DNA from: JAZKID01 sp965247525
Lineage (GTDB): Bacteria; Pseudomonadota; Alphaproteobacteria; Rhizobiales; UBA4765
Reading direction: 5' to 3'
Assembly: GCA_965247525.1 (NCBI GenBank)
Contig: OZ252015.1
Span: 620,001-684,000 of the forward strand
DNA length: 64,000 nucleotides
Made by a program: the position numbers and the translations under genes. The notes below the pieces were generated by a model. It searched no databases, was not told the origin of the DNA, and was given only the letters and a program-made list of their open reading frames with translations. Positions 26,831-35,457 of this stretch are shown here, piece by piece (positions within the stretch are counted from its first letter, which is position 1; every line of letters starts with the position of its first letter).

Positions 26831-27517
26831 ATGACAAAACTGAGCCTTATGATTGCAGGCACGCTCGCACTGCTCTCTTCCACATCTGTGTTCGCTCAAA
26901 ATGCAACAGCGCCCGCGGAAGGTGAAAGACGTATTCTTATCACCTACGACAATATGACAACAGGTCAGGAGTTTTCGCCGTCGGTGTTTTTCACGCACAC
27001 GTCCAGCGCAACTCCTCTTTTTAAAGAAGGCGAAAAAGCATCATTTGAACTGATGCGGCTTTCAGAAGAAGGAAACATTTCGCCCGCCATTGTTGGCGCC
27101 GCGATGAAACTTGGCACAGGTTATGGTCAGGTTGTAACGGCATTGCCAACAGCCGCTGGAAAAAACAGTAAGGTTGAAATCAATGTCAGCAAAGAATTTC
27201 CACTTATCAGTGGTGCTTTCATGCTCGGCAAAACCAACGACGGTTTTAGCGGTGTCACAAGTATCAACGCGTATGAGCTAAAAGAGCCATTAAGTGTTGA
27301 TCTTGTTGCCTATGATGCAGGTACCGAAAAAAACAATGAAAAAAAGGCGTCTCTTATTGCATTGATGGGCACTGACCGCGATCCTGAAAACGGCATAATT
27401 GCAAAACACACCGGGATACGCGGTGATGCGGATGCGCCAGCAAGCTGGAAATTTGATGTGAACAAACCGGTGGGACACATTACATTTACGCCAGTCTCAG
27501 CGGACATGAGCCAATAG
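26831..27517 (+). CDS. Secreted spondin-N-domain-like protein
   Basis: A 228-residue exported protein. The first 22 residues form a Sec signal peptide ending SSTSVFAQ. The mature part resembles the bacterial spondin_N domain: ITYDNMTTGQEFSPSVFFTH, then GQVVTALPTAAGKNS and LGKTNDGFSGV. Such domains occur in uncharacterised exported bacterial proteins; the biochemical role is unknown. ATG 26831 has an ideal AAGGAG site; longer in-frame readings run back into the antisense of rnpB. It is a lone plus-strand gene, convergent with the amidase gene 4 bases downstream, and has an EcfG-type promoter. Confidence 0.8.
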   Translation: MTKLSLMIAGTLALLSSTSVFAQNATAPAEGERRILITYDNMTTGQEFSPSVFFTHTSSATPLFKEGEKASFELMRLSEEGNISPAIVGAAMKLGTGYGQVVTALPTAAGKNSKVEINVSKEFPLISGAFMLGKTNDGFSGVTSINAYELKEPLSVDLVAYDAGTEKNNEKKASLIALMGTDRDPENGIIAKHTGIRGDADAPASWKFDVNKPVGHITFTPVSADMSQ

Positions 27518-27521
27518 GCTT

Positions 27522-28262
27522 TTAATTCGGCAGCGATAATATCAGCTGGTGCAAGGTCGCAACTGTCGACGGGTCCGCAATCCCGTCGACTTTTTTCTGG
27601 CGAAAATGGCGCTGAAAAGCCGTCACGGCAAACACTGTTTTGGTGTCGAAGGCGCCGGTGACTTCAACCTCATAACCATAAATTGACAGCATGCGCTGCA
27701 GCGCGCCGACATGCGCGCCGACATCTCCCGCCCCAAAACTGTTGCCTTTTGTGTTGACGGCAACCGGCGTGACATAATGGCCAATACCTTTTTTATGCAG
27801 CTGCGCCCACGGAAATTTTTCACCCGGGTCCTGCTTCCTGTCAGGCGCCACATCGGAATGGCCAATCACGCGCTGCGGCGGAATGGCATGCGTTTTTAAA
27901 ATATCGAGGCAAAGCTCTATGAGCGCATCAATCTGCTTTTTTGGGAAATCCTGATAGCCCCATTCATGGCCAGGATTGCAGATCTCGATACCGATGGAGC
28001 GCGAATTGATATCACGCTCTCCCGCCCAAAAACTTTTTCCAGCATGTTGCGCGCGCATGTCCTCATCGACATGGCGATAAATCTCGCCCTGTTCGCCGAT
28101 CGTATAGTGCGAGGACACCAGCGATTCCGGGTCGCACAGCCGCGTGACGGCGTCTTCGCATTTTTTCATACCCGTGTAGTGCAGCAGCAAAATATCAACA
28201 GGAAACGCGCGCCGTTCGGCAAAGTTTGGTGATGGCGCATCAATGAATTGAGTTTTGGACAT
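27522..28262 (-). CDS. N-acetylmuramoyl-L-alanine amidase, AmpD/AmiD-like, with peptidoglycan-binding domain
   Basis: A zinc amidase of the Amidase_2 family. Likely zinc ligands are His28 (LLLHYTG), His135 (RVIGHSDVAP) and Asp145 (RKQDPGEKFPW), all in the usual places. The C-terminal third matches a PG_binding_1 domain (EVTGAFDTKTVFAVTAFQ). No signal peptide is seen, which fits a cytoplasmic recycling amidase of the AmpD type. An amidase of this kind next to RNase P RNA and the dcw genes is, as I recall, common alphaproteobacterial synteny. The exact substrate (anhydro-muropeptides or intact wall) cannot be read from the sequence. Confidence 0.9.
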   Translation of the reverse strand: MSKTQFIDAPSPNFAERRAFPVDILLLHYTGMKKCEDAVTRLCDPESLVSSHYTIGEQGEIYRHVDEDMRAQHAGKSFWAGERDINSRSIGIEICNPGHEWGYQDFPKKQIDALIELCLDILKTHAIPPQRVIGHSDVAPDRKQDPGEKFPWAQLHKKGIGHYVTPVAVNTKGNSFGAGDVGAHVGALQRMLSIYGYEVEVTGAFDTKTVFAVTAFQRHFRQKKVDGIADPSTVATLHQLILSLPN

Positions 28263-28324
28263 AAGCGCAGTCTTGCCCGATTTTCAGGCAAAACAATATC
28301 GCTTAAATCGCTTTCAAACGGCTT

Positions 28325-29548
28325 TTAGCGATTGGCGGCTTTTTTATCATCGCGCTGGCGTGCCTTAATCAGCCCCTGCAACAATGCCCGCATTTCTGGC
28401 GTGATCTGGTCACTGTTGAAATCGCCCTTTGGCATATAGTGGAGCATGAAGGCGATCACTGCATTTTTCGTCACATCGTCATATGTGCCCGTCACGGTCA
28501 GCTCACCATCCGAGCCTTTAATCAATGCGCCCTTGTCATCGCGTGCGGCAATTTTTGTAAAGCCAGCATCGAGAAGCAGTCTTTGATCATCTGAAATGCT
28601 GCGACCATTTGCGGTTTGTGCGTCACTTTGCCCATAGCGTGTGGTCACGCCTTTTGGGTCAACTGAGACCTTGTCCGGCCATAAGCCAACTTTGTCGGTC
28701 TTGCTGAACCAATGCCACGGCAAAGCACCACGCTTGCCGTCGGCAAGCTGTTTGGCAGGGAATACAGCACCCGGATCACAGCGGTTGCCGACATGTTTTG
28801 GGTCAAAGAACTTATAATCCGAATGATAGATAAAGTCTTTGTCGTCGATGTTCCAAAAAGATTTCATGCCAACTGATAGTTTACGATAAGCCTCGACCTG
28901 TTTGTCTGTGTAGGCTGGCTGATCTTTAAAATTGGTCGCCTGAGTGCAGTCGTCTGTCAACGCATTGGTGGTCGGCGGGCCTTCATTTTCAATTTCAACG
29001 CCGATCAGATGGTCATTGCCTTTTTCTTTGGCGTTAAAACTGCCCGCGCCTGAATGCCATGCACGCTCTTCTTCATCTATAAGTAAAAATACATTTCCAC
29101 TTTTATCAATAATATAATTGGCTGAGGTCCCGTTGCGGTTTTTGGTGACAGTGCCGTCATCGTTCTTTTTGTCTGTGATTGTGCCTTGATTGAAAAGTTT
29201 GATCGTTTCGTTAAACGGCACGACCGTATTATGTGTCATCACGCCGTCAATATTTGGCATGCCTGTGGTCTTGTCAATCGGGCGCTGGTTGCAATTGTTC
29301 GCCAGATTGTCGCAAGGCTTCATGAGGTATTTCAAATAAATGCGGATGCCGTAGCGGGTGATATATTTCCCAAGAACAGGGTCTTCCTTGATCTCTGACT
29401 GCTCCAGCGCTGTTCGCTGTTCAAGAAGCTTCTTCTGGTCAGGATTGTTTTTGCCGCCAAGATTTGCAGCTTTGAGGCTATTTGCAAAAACGTTCGGTGT
29501 TTTGAGGACATTGGCTGTTGAGGTTGAGGACAGTTTGGTAATCATCAT
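28325..29548 (-). CDS. Amidase_2-type peptidoglycan amidase with large insertions
   Basis: A 407-residue protein whose centre is an N-acetylmuramoyl-L-alanine amidase domain. THNTVVPFNETIK (His106), YHSDYKFFDPK (His242) and NRCDPGAVF (Asp258) match the zinc ligands of Amidase_2, and LIGVEIENEG is a family strand. About 100 residues precede the catalytic domain, and several insertions lengthen it. The C-terminal VTGTYDDVTKNAVIAFMLHY looks like a diverged peptidoglycan-binding domain. There is no signal peptide. It starts 12 bases after dxs, so it is probably in the same operon. ATG 29548 and 29545 are both possible. Confidence 0.8.
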   Translation of the reverse strand: MMITKLSSTSTANVLKTPNVFANSLKAANLGGKNNPDQKKLLEQRTALEQSEIKEDPVLGKYITRYGIRIYLKYLMKPCDNLANNCNQRPIDKTTGMPNIDGVMTHNTVVPFNETIKLFNQGTITDKKNDDGTVTKNRNGTSANYIIDKSGNVFLLIDEEERAWHSGAGSFNAKEKGNDHLIGVEIENEGPPTTNALTDDCTQATNFKDQPAYTDKQVEAYRKLSVGMKSFWNIDDKDFIYHSDYKFFDPKHVGNRCDPGAVFPAKQLADGKRGALPWHWFSKTDKVGLWPDKVSVDPKGVTTRYGQSDAQTANGRSISDDQRLLLDAGFTKIAARDDKGALIKGSDGELTVTGTYDDVTKNAVIAFMLHYMPKGDFNSDQITPEMRALLQGLIKARQRDDKKAANR

Positions 29549-29559
29549 AAAATCCAAAA

Positions 29560-31473
29560 TCAGGCACTTAAAATTTGAAGCTTATTATGTGGTTCTATTT
29601 TCTCGTATAACTCTTTAAGTGTATCACCAATTCCTGCCGCATCAAGCCCTGCCTGCGCGTACATGATGTCCGGGTTGTCCTGATCCTGGAAAAGGTCTGG
29701 CAATGTCTTTGTGCGAACGATCAGGCCATCATCGAGCAGACCCTCATCGCTCAAAAGATGCAGCACATGCGCGCCAAAACCGCCTTTTGAGCCCTCTTCA
29801 ATTGTCACAATCGCTTTGTGTTTTTGTGCCAGAGAAACAATCAAGTCGCGGTCGAGTGGTTTTGCAAAGCGCATGTCGGTCAAAGTCGGATTGAAGCCTT
29901 CACGCTGCAGCTGCTCAATTGCTTTTTTGCACTCGCCAAGCCTGGTGCCAAGATTGAGCACGGCAATATCTTTACCGTCCGCGATGATACGACCTTTGCC
30001 AATCGGCAAAACCTCGCCCTTTTCTGGCAGATCTAGCCCCAAGCCTTCGCCGCGCGGATAGCGAAACGCGATTGGGCCATCGTTATAGGCCGCAGCTGTG
30101 GCGACCATGTTCATCAGTTCAACCTCATCGCCCGCCGCCATCACCACAAAATTGGGAAGGCAGCACAGATAGGCCAAATCAAAAGCACCGGCATGGGTCG
30201 GGCCGTCAGCGCCAACAAGTCCGGCACGGTCGATCGCAAAGCGCACAGGCAGATTTTGTATCGCTACGTCATGAACCAGCTGGTCATAGCCACGCTGCAA
30301 AAAGGTGGAGTAAATCGCGCAAAACGGTTTCATGCCATCGGCCGCAAGGCCGGCGGCAAATGTTACGGCATGTTGCTCGGCAATGCCAACATCGAAGGTG
30401 CGTTCGGGAAACTGTTTTTCAAAAGCATCGACGCCCGTGCCCGATGGCATTGCCGCTGTGATGGCAATGATTTTATCGTCGGCTTTTGCTTCCGCGATCA
30501 ATGCATCGCCAAATACTTTTGTGTAAGACGGGGCGGCCGCCTTGGATTTCTTTTGCGCGCCGCTCGCAACATCAAAGGTCTGCACACCGTGATATTTGTC
30601 ATCTGAAGCCTCGGCAGGCGCATAGCCCTTGCCTTTTTGCGTGACGACATGAACGAGGATCGGCCCGTCTTTTGCCGCTTTGACATTGCGCAGCACCGGC
30701 AGCAGATGGTCAAGATTATGCCCGTCGACCGGACCGACATAGAAAAAGCCAAGCTCTTCAAACAACGTGCCGCCCGTGAGATAGCCCCGCGCATGCTCCA
30801 CCGCACGCGTGATCGCGCCATCAATGGTTTTGCCGAATTTTTGTGTCAGCTGTTTGCCGATATCGCGAAGCGACAAATACGCACGGCCTGAAAGAAGCCG
30901 CGCCAGATAAGCCGACATGGCGCCAACAGGCGGCGCAATCGACATGTCATTGTCGTTGAGAATCACAATCAGCCTTTTGCCAAGCGCGCCGGCATTGTTC
31001 ATGGCCTCATAGGCCATGCCTGCCGACATTGCCCCATCCCCAATCACGCAGACAACGTGTCCGCTTTCCTGCTTCAGATCGCGCGCCACCGCAAAACCAA
31101 GGCCTGCGGAAATTGAGGTCGATGAATGTGCGGCTCCGAACGGGTCGTATTCGCTCTCTGCGCGCTTGGTAAAACCGGACAACCCGCCACCTTTGCGCAA
31201 AGTGCGGATGCGGTCACGACGCCCTGTCAGGATTTTATGCGGATAGGCCTGATGGCCGACATCCCAGATAATCTTGTCGCGCGGCGTGTCGAATACGTAA
31301 TGCAGCGCCACAGTCAGTTCAACCACACCAAGACCCGCGCCGAGATGGCCGCCTGTGACAGATACGGCGTCAATGGTTTCGCGCCGTAAATCGTCGGCGA
31401 CTTTTTTGAGATCGGCTTCGCCAAGGTTGCGCAGGTCAGCTGGCAGAATGACAGTGTCAAGGAAAGACGTCAT
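29560..31473 (-). CDS. dxs: 1-deoxy-D-xylulose-5-phosphate synthase Dxs
   Basis: Thiamine-diphosphate enzyme, the first step of the MEP isoprenoid pathway. The 637 residues are typical. The ThDP motif is GDGAMSAGMAYEAMNNAG followed by LNDNDMSI. The N-terminal DVGHQAYPHKILTGRRD and the transketolase-type EQHAVTFAAGLA carry further conserved residues. It overlaps xseB by 4 bases. The pathway is represented again in the window by ispE and a polyprenyl synthase. Confidence 0.97.
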   Translation of the reverse strand: MTSFLDTVILPADLRNLGEADLKKVADDLRRETIDAVSVTGGHLGAGLGVVELTVALHYVFDTPRDKIIWDVGHQAYPHKILTGRRDRIRTLRKGGGLSGFTKRAESEYDPFGAAHSSTSISAGLGFAVARDLKQESGHVVCVIGDGAMSAGMAYEAMNNAGALGKRLIVILNDNDMSIAPPVGAMSAYLARLLSGRAYLSLRDIGKQLTQKFGKTIDGAITRAVEHARGYLTGGTLFEELGFFYVGPVDGHNLDHLLPVLRNVKAAKDGPILVHVVTQKGKGYAPAEASDDKYHGVQTFDVASGAQKKSKAAAPSYTKVFGDALIAEAKADDKIIAITAAMPSGTGVDAFEKQFPERTFDVGIAEQHAVTFAAGLAADGMKPFCAIYSTFLQRGYDQLVHDVAIQNLPVRFAIDRAGLVGADGPTHAGAFDLAYLCCLPNFVVMAAGDEVELMNMVATAAAYNDGPIAFRYPRGEGLGLDLPEKGEVLPIGKGRIIADGKDIAVLNLGTRLGECKKAIEQLQREGFNPTLTDMRFAKPLDRDLIVSLAQKHKAIVTIEEGSKGGFGAHVLHLLSDEGLLDDGLIVRTKTLPDLFQDQDNPDIMYAQAGLDAAGIGDTLKELYEKIEPHNKLQILSA

Positions 31474-31730
31474 GAGCCGCCGGACTCGTCATCGAGAGGG
31501 TCCGTGCCTTCAATACCACTTTGGCCGAGACGAATTTTTTCAACTTTGAGTTCAGCATCGCGAAGCAGAACTTCGCAGCGGTTGCGCAAAGCTTCGCCGC
31601 GCTCATAGGCAGCAATCGAATCCGCAAGCGGGATATCACCGCGCTCCAGCTTGGTAACAATCTGTTCCAGCTCGCCAAGCGCGGCCTCGAACGTCAAACT
31701 GCTGAAATCTGCTGTTGCTGCCTTGGCCAC
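31470..31730 (-). CDS. xseB: Exodeoxyribonuclease VII small subunit XseB
   Basis: Small subunit of the single-strand exonuclease ExoVII. The 86 residues carry the family core SFEAALGELEQIVTKLE and IPLADSIAAYERGEALRNRC. Translation starts at GTG 31730 with AAAGGGA upstream. The overlap with dxs (ATGA) is the arrangement usual in proteobacteria. The large subunit gene xseA is not in the window. Confidence 0.95.
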   Translation of the reverse strand: MAKAATADFSSLTFEAALGELEQIVTKLERGDIPLADSIAAYERGEALRNRCEVLLRDAELKVEKIRLGQSGIEGTDPLDDESGGS

Positions 31731-31793
31731 GATTGTCCCTTTGTTTTGTCCTTTGCAGCATATAAGCCATTTTCGGGCAAGCCGCGAGGGGTT

Positions 31794-32708
31794 TTAAGCC
31801 ATCAAAACCTTGATATGTGCAGCAACCGATAGCGACAGCCCCTGTAAATCATAGCCGCCTTCCAGCACCGACACGAGCCGTCCGTTGCAATGATGCGCCG
31901 CAATATTTTTAAGGCCTTGGGTGATGAACGCAAAATCGTCCTCTTCCACTTCCAGCTGCGCCAGAGGGTCGCGCCAATGCGCATCAAAACCTGCTGAAAT
32001 GATCAGCAGATCAGGTTTAAAAGTTTCAAGCGCCGGAAAGATTTTATGCTGGTAGGCATCACGAAACTCCGGGCCATGTGTGCCCGGCGCCAGCTCGATG
32101 TTCAAAATATTGCCAACACCCGTTTCATGCTCAGAACCCGTGCCCGGAAAACAGGGCGACTGATGTGTGGACGCGTAAAACACAGAAGCGTCATTTTGGA
32201 AGATGTCCTGCGTCCCGTTGCCGTGATGCACATCGAAATCGACAATCGCAACGCGTTTGATTTTATATTCGTCCTGCGCATAGCGTGCGGCAACTGCCAC
32301 ATTGTTGATCAGACAAAAGCCCATGGCTTTGTCATGCTCCGCGTGGTGGCCGGGTGGACGCACCGCGCAAAACACATTGTGCGCCTGCCCTGTCATTACC
32401 GCATCAACGCCTTGGCAGGCTGCGCCTGCGCCATGCAAGCTTGCGATCAAACTGCCTTCTCCAAACCATGTGTCAGGGTCAACTAGCCGCTCGCCGCTGT
32501 GGTTCAAAAGACTGTCGATATAGGCATCATTATGGACACGGCGCACCGCCTGCTCGCTCGCCGCTTTTGATTTTGTTCGTAGCAGCGCGGTAAAGCGGAC
32601 GTCGCTCAATGCATCTTCAATCTCCAGAAGCCGGTCAGGTCTTTCAGGATGGCCTTCGGGCGGACGATGATTGAGAAACAATGGATCTGAAATCAGAAGT
32701 GTCGTCAT
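31794..32708 (-). CDS. Histone deacetylase-like amidohydrolase
   Basis: A 304-residue zinc hydrolase of the arginase/HDAC fold. The active-site segments RPPGHHAEHDKAMGFC and VDFDVHHGNGTQDIF, and SAGFDAHWRDPLAQLEV, contain the His-Asp and zinc ligands. Bacterial members deacetylate polyamines or other small amides; the substrate here is unknown. Its ATG overlaps the stop of the acyl-CoA dehydrogenase (ATGA), so the two are co-expressed, a pairing that suggests acyl-group metabolism. Confidence 0.92.
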   Translation of the reverse strand: MTTLLISDPLFLNHRPPEGHPERPDRLLEIEDALSDVRFTALLRTKSKAASEQAVRRVHNDAYIDSLLNHSGERLVDPDTWFGEGSLIASLHGAGAACQGVDAVMTGQAHNVFCAVRPPGHHAEHDKAMGFCLINNVAVAARYAQDEYKIKRVAIVDFDVHHGNGTQDIFQNDASVFYASTHQSPCFPGTGSEHETGVGNILNIELAPGTHGPEFRDAYQHKIFPALETFKPDLLIISAGFDAHWRDPLAQLEVEEDDFAFITQGLKNIAAHHCNGRLVSVLEGGYDLQGLSLSVAAHIKVLMA

Positions 32709-34414
32709 GCGGCGTTGAATAGCCCTGCATCAAGCGGCATGCTTTCCGTAATGCTGTGCTGCAACCCTTCAACCATGACGACATGATGCTCCGCAAAATA
32801 ACGCGCCAGAGATATATAAGCCGCGTCATGATGGTCGAGCGCGAGCTTGGCCAGCGCCGCGCCGCCAATGGCCAGTGCTGAAAGCCGCAAAAAGGCAACA
32901 CCGTGATTTTGTGCTTTTTCAGGACCCGCACTTATTAAAAACGCACTGGTGCTTTGCAGCGCGTGCGCCGCATGGGTCAGTTTTATTGAGGTTGAACCGA
33001 AGGCTTCGTCTTTTGCACTGTCGACACGCTGCGCAATTTCGCGAATGCGTTTAACCTCTTCATTCATCAGCCCGCCGCCGCGCAGATTAAGCTTACGGCC
33101 GACAAGATCATTGGCTTGAATACCGTTTGTGCCTTCATAGATCGCGGCAATGCGCGCATCGCGGTAAAACTGCGCTGCGCCCGTTTCTTCAATAAAGCCC
33201 ATACCGCCATGTACCTGAATGCCGAGCGAGGCGACTTCATTGGCAATGTCCGTTGAAAAGGCCTTTGCAATCGGCGTTAACAAGGCGGCGCGGTCGGCGG
33301 CGATGCTGCGCACATTTTCGTCTTTTTCGAGTTGAGCGGCATCAAGACCGGAGGCCGTCATGTAGCAGATCAGGCGTGCCGCCATTATTTTTGCGCGCAT
33401 GTCTGTCAGCATGCGCAGCACATCGCCATGGCCGATAATTGTCGGTGCGCCGCTTAAGGTTTTGCCTTGCTGGCGCTCACGCGCATAATGAAGTGCATGT
33501 TGGTAAGCCGCTTCGGCAATGCCAACGCCTTGCAGCCCGACACCAAGGCGCGCACTGTTCATCATCGTGAACATGCACTGAATGCCGCGCCCTTCTTCGC
33601 CAATCAGATAGCCGGTCGCGCCGCCTTTGTCGCCGGCAACCATTGTGCATGTGGGCGAGCCATGAATGCCAAGCTTGTGTTCTAACCCCGCGCAGTGAAT
33701 GTCATTGCGCGCGCCATCATCAAGAATTTTTGGAACGAGAAACAGCGACAGCCCTTTGATGCCATCATTTGAAGTACGCGCCAGTATGAAATGAAGAATG
33801 TTCGGCGTCATGTCATGCTCGCCGTAAGTAATGTAAATTTTCGTGCCCGACAATTTATACGTGCCGTCATCATTTCGCGCAGCGCTCATGCGGATTTGTG
33901 CAAGATCGGAACCTGCTTGCGGCTCGGTCAGCAGCATTGTCCCTGTCCATTCGCCCGAAACCAGTTTTTCAAGATAGCGTGCTTGCAAGTCTTTCGTGCC
34001 ATGCGCATGCAGCGCTTCGATCGCGCTTTTGGTCAGCATCGGGCACAGGCCAAACGCCATATTCGCGCCGTTCCAGATTTCGGTTGTTGCCGCGTTTAAA
34101 AGCGAGGGAAGATTTTGCCCGCCAAAATCGGCAGGGCCATCAAGCGCGTTCCAGCCTGCGGCGCACCAGTCGCGATACGCCTCTGCCCAGCCTTGGGGAA
34201 GTGTTATCTTGCCATCGATCAGTTTGGCGCCGACACTGTCGCCAAGACGGTTTAGCGGCGCAAGGCGCGTATTGGCAAACCTGCCCGCCTCTTCAACAAC
34301 GGCGCGCGCATCATCTTCGCCGAGACTGTCATAAAGGCCGTGTTTGATAGCATCTCTCAGCCCTGCTGATTGCAGAGCAGCGATAATGTCGTCAACAGGT
34401 GCGGTGTAAGCCAT
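32705..34414 (-). CDS. Acyl-CoA dehydrogenase (DmdC/FadE-like, long form)
   Basis: FAD-dependent acyl-CoA dehydrogenase of the ~570-600-residue group, with an extra C-terminal domain. Signatures: TGTMLLTEPQAGSDLAQIR, LSGTKIYITYGEHDM, and GIQVHGGMGFIEETGAAQFY with the FAD-binding glycines. The family includes 3-methylmercaptopropionyl-CoA dehydrogenase and long-chain enzymes; the substrate cannot be told. ATG 34414 with AGGACC upstream gives 569 residues. It is divergent from the Sua5 gene by 80 bases and coupled to the HDAC-like gene. Confidence 0.93.
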   Translation of the reverse strand: MAYTAPVDDIIAALQSAGLRDAIKHGLYDSLGEDDARAVVEEAGRFANTRLAPLNRLGDSVGAKLIDGKITLPQGWAEAYRDWCAAGWNALDGPADFGGQNLPSLLNAATTEIWNGANMAFGLCPMLTKSAIEALHAHGTKDLQARYLEKLVSGEWTGTMLLTEPQAGSDLAQIRMSAARNDDGTYKLSGTKIYITYGEHDMTPNILHFILARTSNDGIKGLSLFLVPKILDDGARNDIHCAGLEHKLGIHGSPTCTMVAGDKGGATGYLIGEEGRGIQCMFTMMNSARLGVGLQGVGIAEAAYQHALHYARERQQGKTLSGAPTIIGHGDVLRMLTDMRAKIMAARLICYMTASGLDAAQLEKDENVRSIAADRAALLTPIAKAFSTDIANEVASLGIQVHGGMGFIEETGAAQFYRDARIAAIYEGTNGIQANDLVGRKLNLRGGGLMNEEVKRIREIAQRVDSAKDEAFGSTSIKLTHAAHALQSTSAFLISAGPEKAQNHGVAFLRLSALAIGGAALAKLALDHHDAAYISLARYFAEHHVVMVEGLQHSITESMPLDAGLFNAA

Positions 34415-34494
34415 TGGTCCTGATTCCCTTTTGATGTCTTTTAAGCCAGACTGGCCTTGCGCGCCAGCAGGACGGCAGTGCAAAAAGGGGCGCT

Positions 34495-35457
34495 ATGACA
34501 ACACCCCTGCTTAATACGGCCGCCAACATTGCGCGCATCGCCAAAGCGCTTGCCGCTGGCGAAATCGCGGCATTGCCGACCGAAACCGTTTATGGCCTTG
34601 CCGCCGATGCGGCCAATGCGGCGGCAGTTGCAAAAATCTACAAGACCAAATCGCGGCCGCAGTTCAACCCGCTGATCGCGCATGTCATCAACGTCGACGC
34701 CGCGCAGGCGCTGGGACGCTTAAACGACCAAGGCTTTGCCCTCGCCGATGCATTCTGGCCGGGGCCAATGACATTGGTTCTGCGCTATCATGGCGGCGAT
34801 GCCGTCTGCGATCTGGCGCGCGCTGGATTGCAGACCATCGGCATACGCGTGCCCGCACATCCTGTGATGCGCGACGTATTGAGAAGCTTTGGCGGCGCGC
34901 TTGTTGCCCCCAGCGCCAACCGCTCTGGCCATGTGTCGGCCACACAGGCAAGCCATGTCGCACAGGATTTTGCAGACACACTTGCGCTTATTCTCGACGG
35001 CGGCACATCTGCGCTGGGACTGGAGAGCACGATCATCGATATCACCGGCTCATCGCCCGCGCTCTTGCGTGCGGGTGCGATTGCCATTGAGGAAATCGAA
35101 TCCGTTCTTGGCCAAAACCTGCAGCGCCCGCATCTCTATGATCCGGAAAACCCGTCATCGGCAGGGCAAATGAGCCGCCATTATGCCACACGCGCAAAGC
35201 TGAGGCTCAATGCCGTTAATGTGCGGGAAAATGAAGCCTGTCTTGCTTTTGGTAAAAGCCCTGCGAGCGCATCACCAATGCTCAACCTGTCGCCCGGCGC
35301 CGATCTTGCAGAGGCCGCGGCAAATCTGTTTGCGCATTTGCGCGCTCTTGATACAACGAATGTCACGACAATCGCTGTCATGCCGATCCCAGAGCACGGG
35401 CTTGGCATTGCCATTAATGACCGGCTGCACCGCGCAGCGCTTGGATCCGCCGCATGA
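34495..35457 (+). CDS. L-threonylcarbamoyladenylate synthase (Sua5/YrdC type)
   Basis: Makes threonylcarbamoyl-AMP for the t6A37 modification of ANN-decoding tRNAs. The YrdC domain shows ALPTETVYGLAADA, KSRPQFNPLIAHV and APSANRSGHVSAT. The linker SSAGQMSRHYAT and a C-terminal domain make it the long Sua5 form (320 residues). A clear AGGGG site precedes ATG 34495. Its stop overlaps the start of the FAD oxidase (ATGA). It is the first gene of a coupled four-gene plus-strand set. Confidence 0.94.
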   Translation: MTTPLLNTAANIARIAKALAAGEIAALPTETVYGLAADAANAAAVAKIYKTKSRPQFNPLIAHVINVDAAQALGRLNDQGFALADAFWPGPMTLVLRYHGGDAVCDLARAGLQTIGIRVPAHPVMRDVLRSFGGALVAPSANRSGHVSATQASHVAQDFADTLALILDGGTSALGLESTIIDITGSSPALLRAGAIAIEEIESVLGQNLQRPHLYDPENPSSAGQMSRHYATRAKLRLNAVNVRENEACLAFGKSPASASPMLNLSPGADLAEAAANLFAHLRALDTTNVTTIAVMPIPEHGLGIAINDRLHRAALGSAA

